NCBI GenBank assembly: GCA_965226215.1
Contig: CBDDCH010000002.1
Span: 2,728,001-2,792,000, forward strand
DNA: 64,000 nucleotides
From: G963668345 sp965226215
GTDB taxonomy: Bacteria > Acidobacteriota > Terriglobia > Bryobacterales > UBA6623
Reading direction: 5' to 3'
Made by a program: the position numbers and the translations under genes. The notes below the pieces were generated by a model, which was given only the letters and a program-made list of their open reading frames with translations, was not told the DNA's origin and did not search any database. Of this stretch, positions 1 to 8,608 are shown piece by piece (positions within the stretch are counted from its first letter, which is position 1; each line of letters begins with the position of its first letter).

Positions 1-14
1 GAATCTCACGCGCT

Positions 15-749
15 TCATATCTCATGCGGCGCCGAAAGAGGCAGCCGCCGTCCGGGGCTCACCCAAAACACTCGATGTCCATGACGCGCAAACTGACAGG
101 CAAGTTGCTGGGGCCGTTGGAATCGGAAGTCAAAGTTAAAGATCGTGAGAATAATGACGTCGTATTTCCTAAGCGCTGCCGTCCTGACGCCGGCGGCCTT
201 GGCAAGCGAGTCGTCGAGAGACGACCGCTGCAATTCGACCGGCACGTAGTTCCTCACGTCTGGGAAGCTAAGCTCTAACCCGGCCAATCCTCCATTGGGC
301 CGCGGGAGCGACGCTACCCACTTGACAAAGGCCGGAATGCCTCGCAGCCCCTGGCGAACCAGCAAAGAGTACGCCTGGCGCAGAAACAGCATCACCTTCC
401 ACGCCCGCTGGCCCCGATAGAGACGTAAACCAGTTTCTAAGTCGCGCTGAAAAGTGCGCACCCCCAACGCTGTCTGTTCCCGAATCTCGTCGGCTTGGCG
501 AAGCCTCTCGAGCCCGACGGAGCGCTCCTCGGCCAGTAATTCCCTGGTTTCGTCGAGTTGACGTTGGCCTTCCAGCAGTTCGGCTCTAACACTCGCGAGA
601 GTGGGATCCTTCGTGCTGGGGTGGGAGTCGGGATCGGTAGACGGGGAGCCCTTCTTGACAAGCTTCCAGCCCCGCTCGGCAGGCGGGTCCGGCTCGATTA
701 CAGCCCCTCCCTTTTCCGCTGCTGGTCGGTGGAACTCCGGTCGGCCCAT
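15..749 (-). pseudogene. Glycosyltransferase N-terminal region, apparently frameshifted
   Basis: The protein has a charged, probably coiled-coil N-terminal part (about residues 50-110). It then has the segment FRFQRPQQLACQFARHGHRV, typical of the start of a GT4-type glycosyltransferase fold, where such enzymes bind the sugar nucleotide. Reading stops at TGA 15-17, only about a dozen residues after that segment, where family members continue for hundreds of residues. The next frame stays open to the window edge and would read RYEAREI, which resembles the usual continuation, so a one-base indel near 20-45 is likely. The start is taken as ATG 749, with GGAAAGAG just upstream; GTG 755 is also possible. 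The family is fairly sure. The frameshift is an inference made at a window edge. Confidence 0.6.
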
Positions 750-755
750 AGACAC

Positions 756-1613
756 TCTTTCCGACTCTCAGTCGCTTTGCTGCTGCGTTCCTCTCTGAGC
801 CTGACGCCGAACCTCGCTGCCCCCAGGCCAGTTCTTCCTTCTTTACACTTTACAAACGCCTTACGAACGGATACAGCTCGTCTTACCGCGTACTATAGCT
901 TAGCGGAAAACCGGGTCATCCGCAGTCCCCGGCACACAGCTTCGCTCTCGGGGGGAAAGTCGACTCGCGGGTTCATTTGGGATTCCTGTGCGACAGGGGA
1001 TCTCTTCTCGCCCCGCATCAGGCCGAACCCGCGAAAGAGTCGCCCTGCCGAAGGACATTCCTGATTTGCAAACAAGCACCTCTACTAATAGGAATTTGCT
1101 CTGCGGCAAAGCGCGACGACTTCTGGTGATACTATATAATTTCCTCGTAAGTCATTGACAGTTTGAATGGTTAGAGAAAACCACTGGGGCAGCCCCCCAC
1201 TCTTTCATGCCTTAGGGCGCCCTGCTTTCGCAGAGCGGCCAGGGAGCCCATCGAGACTCGCCGGCACCGCCGAGCGCGAGTCTGACCTGTCGGACACACT
1301 TTTGGCGTGGCGCAGGATCGACAAAACCCGGCGGAGACGTGATACACAGTGACCTGTCCGTCTGTTAGGGGTTACCCGAAACCCGCAGGGAAGCGGAGTG
1401 CCGCCCCGAGGGTGGGACAGCTCATCAGGCGCGCGGCAAGTGCATTAGGAACCGACCAGCATGTCGATCCCTTCGGAGAAGGACCTCCCGACGGCTGACA
1501 AGGCCGGCGCCTGGAGAGACTCGCTACGGCAATTTCATCAAGCCGACTCGGAAAATGGTTGACTCCATTAGTCTGACGTGCGATAAAGCTTCAAGAAGGG
1601 AGTGTTTCTGATC
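756..1613. other. Gene-free stretch
   Basis: No open frame here looks like a protein gene. A TATAAT hexamer is present at 1134-1139 but has no convincing -35 partner. The part from about 1370 to 1560 is GC-rich with short complementary segments and could be the leader of the DUF3500 gene. No known riboswitch core was recognised. Confidence 0.4.
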
Positions 1614-2579
1614 ATGGCCTGCAGCGATTGCGATGGGATCAACAGAAGGAGATTTCTTCGAACGGCGGCTCTCAGCGGCGCCGCTCTGGCTACTGGGACC
1701 GTCCGGGCGGACTCCCCTAAGTCTTCAGAAACCGTGGTGGCGCACCTTTACGAGACCTTGTCCGCCGAGCAGAAGCGAAAGGTCGTTTTTCCCTTTGACC
1801 ACCCACTGCGCTCCAAAGTGGACAACAACTGGCACGTTACGCCGATGAAAATCGGTGAGTTCTTCAACCCAGACCAGCAAGCCATGATCCATGAGATCTT
1901 CCGGGGCTTGCATAACCCCGAGTTCGTCGACAAGGTTCTCTATCACGTTCAGGAAGACGCCGGAGGTCTCGAGAACTATTCCGTAGCCCTGTTTGGAAAA
2001 CCGGGGAGCGGCGCGTTCGAGTTCGTCGTGACAGGAAGGCACTGCACGAGCCGCTGCGACGGCGATTCGGTCGAAGGAGCAGCCTTCGGCGGACCGATCT
2101 TCTATGGGCACGCCTCTCAGGGGTTTAACGAAAGCCCCGACCACCCGAAGAACGTCTACTGGTACCAAGCCAAGCGGGCCAACGAAGTGTTCCAGGCCCT
2201 CGACGGCAAGCAGCGGACTCTGGCTTTGCTCGGAGACCCCAGGGAGGAGCAGGGGACCGCTACGGTCTCGCTGAAAAGCCCCGACCGGCGGCTTGCGGGT
2301 CTGCCGGTCTCCGAGATGGCGCCGGACCAGCGAGAACTGGTCGAAAAAGTCCTGGCCGACTTGCTCCTGCCTTTCCGCAAGAAAGACACCGACGAGGCCA
2401 TGAAATTCATTCGCGCCAACGGTGGAGTCGAGGCGCTTTCCATGTCGTTCTACAAGAACATGGATATCGGCTCAGACGGCGTGTGGGATGTGTGGCAATT
2501 GGAGAGTCCAACGATGATCTGGTACTTTCGCGGCTCTCCACACGTGCATACTTGGGTCAACATCCGGGCGCGCGCTTGA
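1614..2579 (+). CDS. DUF3500 family protein with Tat-type signal
   Basis: This 321-residue protein matches the DUF3500 family, whose function is not established. The N-terminus has a twin-arginine-like signal (RRRFLRTAALSGAALATG), so export in folded form is likely. Family-like segments are FPFDHPLRSKVDNNWH, FEFVVTGRHCTSRCDGD and the GLPVSEMAPDQRELVEKVL stretch. ATG 1614 is preferred over GTG 1602 because AAGAAGGGAG lies about 12 bases upstream and the signal peptide then starts at a natural place. An NHL propeller gene follows after 92 bases in the same direction. Both are probably exported, so they may act together outside the cytoplasm. Confidence 0.75.
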   Translation: MACSDCDGINRRRFLRTAALSGAALATGTVRADSPKSSETVVAHLYETLSAEQKRKVVFPFDHPLRSKVDNNWHVTPMKIGEFFNPDQQAMIHEIFRGLHNPEFVDKVLYHVQEDAGGLENYSVALFGKPGSGAFEFVVTGRHCTSRCDGDSVEGAAFGGPIFYGHASQGFNESPDHPKNVYWYQAKRANEVFQALDGKQRTLALLGDPREEQGTATVSLKSPDRRLAGLPVSEMAPDQRELVEKVLADLLLPFRKKDTDEAMKFIRANGGVEALSMSFYKNMDIGSDGVWDVWQLESPTMIWYFRGSPHVHTWVNIRARA

Positions 2580-2671
2580 CAACGTTCCGCCCGCTTAGCG
2601 AGCATTCCGGGCAATGTCGTCCACGACGCGACAGCGTATTTGTTCACCGAAGTTCAACAGGAGCCTAGAAC

Positions 2672-3616
2672 ATGCGAAGGATCTACTTACTGGCTGTATT
2701 CATCTTGATTGGCGGCGCGACGCTGGCGCCGCTGCTTTCCGACCACCATGCGCCGTCTTACCAAGTTGTCCACGACTGGCCACAACTGCCTGATGGATTC
2801 GTCCTTGGGGAGGTGGCGGGAGTAGGAGTCGATTCCCACAACCATGTTTTCGTCTTTCACCGCGGGTCACGACCCATTCTGTGCCTGGACGGAGCCAGCG
2901 GGAAGATCGTTGCTTCTTGGGGCGATGGGATGTTCGGCTCAGCCCATGGGCTGGACGTTGACCCCCAGGACAACGTGTGGGTCACCGATACGGTGCACCA
3001 CCAAATCATGAAATTCAGCCACGACGGAGAGCTGTTGATGACCCTGGGGGCTAAGGGAGTTCCCGGCCTCGACGGCAACCACTTCAACAAGCCGACCGAC
3101 ATCGTGGTGACTTCGAACGGGGAATTCTACGTCTCGGACGGATATGGAAACAGCCGTGTGGCCAAGTTCTCCGCCGAGGGAAAGTTCCTACTCGACTGGG
3201 GTGACAAGGGTGACGAGCCGGGTCAGTTCGATACGCCTCACGGAATTGCAGTCGACGATCAAGGAAGGGTCTACGTCGCTGATCGTGCAAACTCCCGCAT
3301 TCAGGTCTTTGATAGCGACGGCAACTTTCTCAAGCAGTGGCAGAGCAGCGAACTTGGACGTCCGTGGGGCCTGGAAGTTGGAGCTGACGGCCACCTGTAT
3401 ATGGCCGACGGCGGAGATCTGCATCACACCCCGCCTGGCCGAAACCGCGTACTGAAGCTCGATCTGAAGGGGAACATCCTCGAAAAATGGGGGTCCTTCG
3501 GCAAATACAACGGCCAGCTCTATTGGGCGCACGACGTAGCCGTAGCCCCCGACGGTGGCGTTTACGTCGTAGACGTGAGCCTAGGGATGCGCGTACAAAA
3601 GTTTGTCCCCAAATAG
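2672..3616 (+). CDS. Secreted NHL-repeat six-bladed beta-propeller protein
   Basis: The protein has 314 residues with a hydrophobic N-terminal signal (residues 4-20). NHL-type repeats follow, each with a motif such as HGLDVDPQDNVWVTD, PTDIVVTSNGEFYVSDG, HGIAVDDQGRVYVADR and HDVAVAPDGGVYVVDV. The arrangement resembles the lyase half of peptidyl-alpha-hydroxyglycine amidating lyases and other NHL proteins, but the catalytic residues cannot be assigned by eye. AGGAG at 2660 gives a clear ribosome binding site for ATG 2672. It probably sits in the periplasm or outside the cell. It follows the DUF3500 gene on the same strand and is followed by degenerate DNA. Confidence 0.8.
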   Translation: MRRIYLLAVFILIGGATLAPLLSDHHAPSYQVVHDWPQLPDGFVLGEVAGVGVDSHNHVFVFHRGSRPILCLDGASGKIVASWGDGMFGSAHGLDVDPQDNVWVTDTVHHQIMKFSHDGELLMTLGAKGVPGLDGNHFNKPTDIVVTSNGEFYVSDGYGNSRVAKFSAEGKFLLDWGDKGDEPGQFDTPHGIAVDDQGRVYVADRANSRIQVFDSDGNFLKQWQSSELGRPWGLEVGADGHLYMADGGDLHHTPPGRNRVLKLDLKGNILEKWGSFGKYNGQLYWAHDVAVAPDGGVYVVDVSLGMRVQKFVPK

Positions 3617-3673
3617 CCGGCGGGGGTTGGCGCCGCTGTTGGGCAAGGGCCTCATCCTAATCGTCCCGTTGGA

Positions 3674-3910
3674 TTCATCGAGGACTGGCATAACTTCGGG
3701 GCACACTACGAGAAAACTCTGCTCGCGTGGTTTCAGAACTTCGAAGCGAACTGGTCTCGGCTCCGCGATAAATATGGGGATCGTTTCTACCGTATGTGGA
3801 AGTGCTACTTGATGATTTATGCCGGCGCTTTTCGAGTCCGCTACGTCCAGCTTTGGCAAATCGTCTTCTCGCCATCGGGCATTCAAGGCGGATACCAGAG
3901 CGTGCGGTGA
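3674..3910 (+). pseudogene. C-terminal remnant of cyclopropane-fatty-acyl-phospholipid synthase
   Basis: The frame beginning at 3674 reads FIEDWHNFGAHYEKTLLAWF, then NFEANWSRL and FYRMWKCYLM, and ends YQSVR before TGA 3908-3910. This is the characteristic last ~78 residues of CFA synthase, which methylenates unsaturated phospholipid acyl chains. The SAM-binding domain and the start are missing, and the NHL gene ends only 57 bases upstream, so this is a stranded tail left by a deletion. It has no start codon of its own and is easily missed by gene callers. Confidence 0.8.
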
Positions 3911-4037
3911 GCGTCGGGCGACCAGAATCTCCACCTGGAAGCACAGTCCTCGGTTTCGCTGCCACACGAGTCCAACCGCAGCCGTTCTCGCTGCACGTTG
4001 TGGTGAGAGCCTAACAAGGGCCGTCGGCTCCACCCGC

Positions 4038-4232
4038 CTACCCGGCGAGGACGACGAGCTTCCCCTCGGCACGGTTCTCTTCCATGACGCGATGCAGCTC
4101 GGAGCGGTTGAGCCCGAAGGCGCGAACCCTGATCAGCGCCCAGCCTGGCTCCGGCACGGGCCGCTCCTGTAGTGTCAGAACCTCGGGAGGTCCGGGCCGT
4201 TCGATGACGACAGCTTTCATGCTCGTTTGCAT
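4038..4232 (-). pseudogene. Zinc-type alcohol dehydrogenase / quinone oxidoreductase with in-frame internal deletion
   Basis: The N-terminal ~40 residues (MKAVVIERPGPPEVLTLQER, then a segment ending RVRAFGLNRSELH) are the start of an MDR quinone oxidoreductase. They are joined directly to RVMEENRAEGKLVVLAG, which is the extreme C-terminus of the same family. About 260 residues, including the whole NADPH-binding Rossmann fold, are missing, so the product cannot be active. The reading frame is kept across the joint. ATG 4232 and ATG 4220 are both possible starts. Together with the CFA synthase tail it marks a deletion-prone spot. Confidence 0.75.
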
Positions 4233-4394
4233 GATCGGCTTTCCGCGGGCGATGCGGTGTTCTTGAAATGGGGATGGCTCTCTTGAGCTGCCGGGGAACA
4301 CCAGCCTGGCCCGACGCTCGGGGGTGGGCGTTCGTCACACCTTCCGCTACCTCTTCGGATGCCGAACGATAACATCCGATCAATGCCCCTTGCG

Positions 4395-5480
4395 CTATCG
4401 TACGTAGTCCAGCATCGCCTTCTTGCCCATGCCGGCGATCCCAAGATGCTCGGGAGTGCGGGCGCATTCCCAAAAGTCGATGCCAACGGTCGCGGAAGCG
4501 AGATCGACCAGCGCCCGCATCGTAGGGCAAGCCACGCCAAGCTGCTCGCCTAGCTTGGACCACGCGGCCAGACCGTAGGGAACGTCCTCGGTGAGCCAGC
4601 GGGTCTCGAGCGCGCCAGGAGCGCGCAAAGCGGTGAGCATCCGGCTGCCGTTGATCGTGGCCCACAGGTCTCCCTTCGGCCCGAATCCTGCCTCGTGGAA
4701 CGCTTCATCGACCGGAGCGAGTTCGGCGTCGAGGGCCCGTGCGATCGCCAGCCGCTCACGATCAACCGCGTAGATGAGGCGGCAAACGCCGGGGGTGACC
4801 CCTTCTTCATAAAAGTAGAAGTCGCCGCGGGAATACTCGACGCGGCCGGCGTTGAGAAGTACGCCGGCCGGGTGAACGACCGGGTTCATGGCGGCCAGCC
4901 CACAGGCGAGAACGTTGGCATACAGCCGGACGCCAGGGAACCAGGGCTCGACCAGCTCTTTGACTCGCTCGCCTTCTCCGCCCGGAAATACTCCCAGCCC
5001 CAGGCTGTTGACGACGCCCCAAATGTGCGCCGACGTGGGCGAAAGCTTGCGGCAAACGTAGGGGGCGGTATCTGTCTCGGCCAGCACCACTCCCTCCGCG
5101 GAACCGTGCTCTCGCAAAATCCGAGCGAATTCCAGACTTCCCAGTGTCCCCGGCATCAGGACAACAGTTTGGCCCCGCCGAAGATGGGCGGCGCAAGCCT
5201 CCGCGAAGGCGCCATGCCCGTAGGCCGGAATGATCAACAGAACCAGCTCGCTTTCAGCCAGCGCTTCTCCGAAATCAGTCGTGACCCGATCCAGAGTGGC
5301 AGCGCCTTGGCGAGCCACCCCATCGAGCAAGATCCGCCGAGACTCGCGGATGGGATCGATCGCTTCTTCGAATTGCGAGAGCTCGCACAAGGTCACAGAA
5401 GCGCCGGCGAGAGTCAGATTCGCCGCGACCGAAAACGCCGTATTGCCGCCCCCGAGAACTGTAACGGGTGCTGTACTCAT
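4395..5480 (-). CDS. NAD/NADP octopine/nopaline dehydrogenase family protein
   Basis: The protein has 361 residues. The N-terminal Rossmann motif is TVLGGGNTAFSVAANLTLAG (residues 8-27). A middle segment, ELVLLIIPAYGHGAFAEAC, is typical of ketopantoate-reductase / opine-dehydrogenase folds. The C-terminal all-helical domain carries NPVVHPAGVLLNAGRVE, the family signature around the catalytic His. Such enzymes reductively condense an amino acid with a 2-oxo acid, or run the reverse reaction; the substrate cannot be told here. It ends 72 bases downstream of selA on the same strand and may share its transcript. The call is secure at family level only. Confidence 0.85.
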   Translation of the reverse strand: MSTAPVTVLGGGNTAFSVAANLTLAGASVTLCELSQFEEAIDPIRESRRILLDGVARQGAATLDRVTTDFGEALAESELVLLIIPAYGHGAFAEACAAHLRRGQTVVLMPGTLGSLEFARILREHGSAEGVVLAETDTAPYVCRKLSPTSAHIWGVVNSLGLGVFPGGEGERVKELVEPWFPGVRLYANVLACGLAAMNPVVHPAGVLLNAGRVEYSRGDFYFYEEGVTPGVCRLIYAVDRERLAIARALDAELAPVDEAFHEAGFGPKGDLWATINGSRMLTALRAPGALETRWLTEDVPYGLAAWSKLGEQLGVACPTMRALVDLASATVGIDFWECARTPEHLGIAGMGKKAMLDYVR

Positions 5481-5552
5481 CGAATCACCCCTGTTTCCGA
5501 TTCGGGCCGCCGGCTTTTCACACAGCCCTGCCCGGAACCTCTTTCGGTTCCG

Positions 5553-6971
5553 TCAGGCACTTGCCAGAGCTTCCCGCAAGCCCCTTGCTAGACCTTCCTC
5601 GTCCTCCCGGCCGACCGTTCGCAAGTCAAGCAGCACGCGGTCGCGTTCACAGCGCGTAATTACCGGCGGGTCACCCTGCCGTAGGCGCTCCTCGAGCTTA
5701 GCCGCGGACAACCCGTTTGGGGGGGCAACGGCGATCAATGTCGTCGGCAGGGTTTCGGCGGGCGTCGATCCCCCCCCGAGGACGGATTGGCCGGGAACAA
5801 GCTCAATGATTTTCTCCATGTCGCCGCTTATGCTCTTCACGAAACGCTCGGCTCGCTCGCGGATGCTCTCGGCCGATTCGCGCACCATTCGCAAGGCAGG
5901 GATCTCGTCGTAGCGCTGGAAGAGATAGTCGTTGAGGGTGGCTTCGAGAGCCGCGTAGGTGAGCTTGTCGACGCGCAAAGCCCGGAACAAGGGATTTCGG
6001 CGCACGCGCTGCACAAATTCCGCCTGTCCCGCAATGATGCCGGCCTGCGGCCCGCCGAGAAGCTTGTCGCCGCTAAAGGTGACCAAATCCACCCCGGCCT
6101 GGAGACTCGCCGTAACGGGGGGCTCGTCGTCAAAGCCGGCCCCGGTCAAATCGTAAAGGCAGCCGCTGCCAAGGTCTTCCACCACGGGTAAGCCCAGTTC
6201 TTTGCCGAGCGAGACCAGTTCTTCGAGCCTGGGTCGCGAGGTGAAACCAACCATCCGGAAATTGCTGTGATGCACACGCAGCAGCAACCGTGTGTCCGGA
6301 TTCACCGCAGCACGGTAGTCGGCGATGTGCGTACGGTTGGTAGCGCCCACTTCGTGGAGCCGCACTCCGCTGCGGGACATGATGTCGGGAATGCGAAAAC
6401 CGTCTCCGATCTCGATCAGCTCGCCGCGGGAGACCACCACTTCGCCGTCTTGCGCCAACTCGTTCAACACCAGAAAGATCGCCGCGGCGTTGTTGTTGAC
6501 GACAACCGCCGGAGCGCCGAGAAGTTTTCCCAGCAACTCCCCGGCGTGGACATCGCGCTTGCCCCGTTGACCTTGCCCAAGTTCATACTCCAGATTGCTG
6601 TACCCTCCAGCGGTTCGCCTGACCGCCTCGACGGCCCGCTCCGAAAGAGGCGCCCGTCCAAGGTTGGTGTGGAGAATTACCCCGGTGGCATTGATCACCT
6701 TTCGGAGCGAGGGTTGCCCGCGAGCCTCGAGCCGCTGAGCGACTCGCTCCTCGACGTGTTCACTTATGTCGCCGCTCCACTCCGCTGGCGGTCCGTCGTC
6801 CCAGAGGCCATCGCGAATAGCTGTACGGGCTTCCCCGAGCGTCTCCCGAATTTCGGCCACCACCAGTTCTCGGGGGTTAGCCTGGAGCCATTCCTCGACA
6901 CGCGGTCTACCCAGCAGGTCATCCACCGCGGGAAGATCCTTGTACCGCTGTTTTCGCTCGGCCGCTTCCAC
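5553..6971 (-). CDS. selA: L-seryl-tRNA(Sec) selenium transferase
   Basis: SelA is a PLP enzyme that converts Ser-tRNA(Sec) to Sec-tRNA(Sec) using selenophosphate. The sequence shows the N-terminal domain (DLPAVDDLLGRPRVEEWL), the segment INATGVILHTNLGRAPLSE, and the PLP-lysine motif TFSGDKLLGGPQAG. GTG 6971 is preferred because it puts LPAVDDLL about 13 residues in, as in known SelA; TTG 7007 is the longest alternative. No selB, selD or tRNA(Sec) was recognised in the window, so the rest of the selenocysteine machinery must lie elsewhere. The opine-dehydrogenase-like gene follows. Confidence 0.95.
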   Translation of the reverse strand: MEAAERKQRYKDLPAVDDLLGRPRVEEWLQANPRELVVAEIRETLGEARTAIRDGLWDDGPPAEWSGDISEHVEERVAQRLEARGQPSLRKVINATGVILHTNLGRAPLSERAVEAVRRTAGGYSNLEYELGQGQRGKRDVHAGELLGKLLGAPAVVVNNNAAAIFLVLNELAQDGEVVVSRGELIEIGDGFRIPDIMSRSGVRLHEVGATNRTHIADYRAAVNPDTRLLLRVHHSNFRMVGFTSRPRLEELVSLGKELGLPVVEDLGSGCLYDLTGAGFDDEPPVTASLQAGVDLVTFSGDKLLGGPQAGIIAGQAEFVQRVRRNPLFRALRVDKLTYAALEATLNDYLFQRYDEIPALRMVRESAESIRERAERFVKSISGDMEKIIELVPGQSVLGGGSTPAETLPTTLIAVAPPNGLSAAKLEERLRQGDPPVITRCERDRVLLDLRTVGREDEEGLARGLREALASA

Positions 6972-7101
6972 GTCCTCATTGCAGCACCGCCGCGTGAAAG
7001 CCGTCAATGTTACGATGGGAGCTCAAGCGTCGCGCTCCATGAGTGTTCCCACTGGCATGAGGCTGAGCGTACAAACGGGCGTTCATGGACCCGTGCGCTG
7101 A

Positions 7102-7150
7102 GAAAAGGCCGCAGGTACTGGGCCAAACGGCGGCCCAGGCCTGCGCTACG
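7102..7150. repeat. Dispersed palindromic repeat R1, copy a
   Basis: This ~40-base unit contains CTGGGCC-AAACGGC-GGCCCAG, which can form a hairpin. A near-identical copy lies at 7731-7769. It sits in the gene-free stretch between selA and the IS110 remnant. Confidence 0.7.
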
Positions 7151-7730
7151 AGACTTCCTTTGCTGCTCCTTTTCTTAGCCCTAGCGATTGTGCATTAAGT
7201 TATTGAAATAGCTTGGCTTATATTCCAATTGGCTTTGTTTGGTAATTTTCTTTGAGTCAGACGCTTCCGCGGGCGAAAAAGCCATTGGAAGGGCCCTCGC
7301 CCTGACGGGCACGGCTTTGTCCGGTACTCACCTGCTCCGTGTGGTTAGCCGCGAATGTGGTTGTCCCAACGGTTCGGCCCCGACAGTCACCTTGGTGAAC
7401 ATAACAGCACGGATCCGCGGGCGTTAGCCCGCGGGCCGCGCCCCGATGGTGTTGGGGCGGACGCGGGTTCATCCATGCCGAGCGGCCTCATCTCTGGACC
7501 GCTCGCTCACACTCGCGGCTCGGTGGTCGACGCTCTGGGATATCAAGGGCGCGGCCCGGGCCAGTTAGTGCGAAGCCGCTTGTGGCAATCCCCGATTTCC
7601 ACGCTTCCTGGGACAGCCTCCTGCGTGTATTTTATCGCGGGCGGCTAGGACTTCCCTGGATAAGGGCCAAGAAGTTACTGAAAACAAAAGCTCCGGCCAC
7701 CTGTGACCGGCACATTGGGCAACGACTAGA
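7151..7730. other. Gene-free stretch between the two R1 repeats
   Basis: No convincing protein gene is seen. The stretch from 7151 to about 7270 is relatively AT-rich and could hold the selA promoter region. The rest is GC-rich and lacks coding character on either strand. Confidence 0.4.
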
Positions 7731-7769
7731 GAAAGGCCGCAGGTCTGGGCCAAACGGCGGCCCAGGCCT
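7731..7769. repeat. Dispersed palindromic repeat R1, copy b
   Basis: This copy matches 7102-7150 apart from a two-base gap. It includes the GGGCC...GGCCC stem, so it could fold as a hairpin in either strand. Confidence 0.7.
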
Positions 7770-7943
7770 TATAGTTCCTACTGAGAGGGAATGGTCACAG
7801 GGAAGTGAAGAATCGTCGTCGGCGCTGTGGAAATGTGGAAATCGTCGGTCGATGTGTTCTCGCCTCACGTCGTGCGAGGATGGTCGAACGGCGGCCGGCA
7901 GCCCGTCCGTCAGGCCCGGCCGGCGACGCGCGACGGTGCTGTC

Positions 7944-8549
7944 GTGACGGCGGCGACGGCCGCTGTCACGACCCTGCTGGGTTTGATCCGGGTGCTGCGC
8001 GAGGGGATCGGGGAGTTGGACGACAAGATCCGACAGCTGGCGGCCGCTCACGAGGACAGCGTCTTGTTCGACCAGGTGCCGGGCGCGGGCCCGGCCCTGG
8101 CCCCGCGCTTGCTGGCCGCTTTCGGCACCCGTCGCGAGCGTTTCCAAACGGCGGCTCAGTGGCAGGCCTATAGCGGAGTGGCGCCGGTGGTGCAGCGCAG
8201 CGGCAAGCGAACGTGCACCCGTTTTCGCTGGGCTTGTCCCAAGTTCTTACGGCAGAGCTTTCACGAGTTCGCGGCCTTCTCGATTCGCCAATCCGTCTGG
8301 GCACGGGCCTATTACGAACAGCAGCGCAGCCGGGGCAAGGGGCACCACGCCGCTGTGCGGGCCCGGGCCTTCAAAGGGATCCGTATCCTGTTTCGCTGCG
8401 GGCAGCAACGGACGCCCTACAACGAGCAAATCTATTTGCAGGCACTGGCCCGACGGGGCTCACCATTGCTGCGACAGCTGCCAGCGGCTGTGAATCCGAA
8501 CTGCATTACCTGTGCAACAAACTCAACCCTGCAGCTACTTTTTTCTTGA
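7944..8549 (+). pseudogene. IS110-family transposase, C-terminal half
   Basis: The fragment carries the Transposase_20 domain of IS110 transposases: VPGAGPALAPRLLAAFGTRR followed by AQWQAYSGVAPV, where the conserved Ser of the C-terminal domain lies. A helical region precedes it. The N-terminal RuvC-like DEDD domain is missing; a different N-terminal remnant of the same family lies at 10219-10350. The frame upstream of about 7944 is not IS110-like. It is inactive by itself and is interesting mainly because the Nramp-like gene sits between the two halves. Confidence 0.8.
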
Positions 8550-8608
8550 CAGCTCAACTCAGATGGCTGCGCTACGGGACTGCCCGTACCCTGCTTGCGG
8601 GCGGGAAG

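Noticed and set aside
558..1352. Plus-strand frames in the left gene-free stretch
   Set aside because: They are antisense to the glycosyltransferase or short and biased, with no ribosome binding sites or recognisable motifs.
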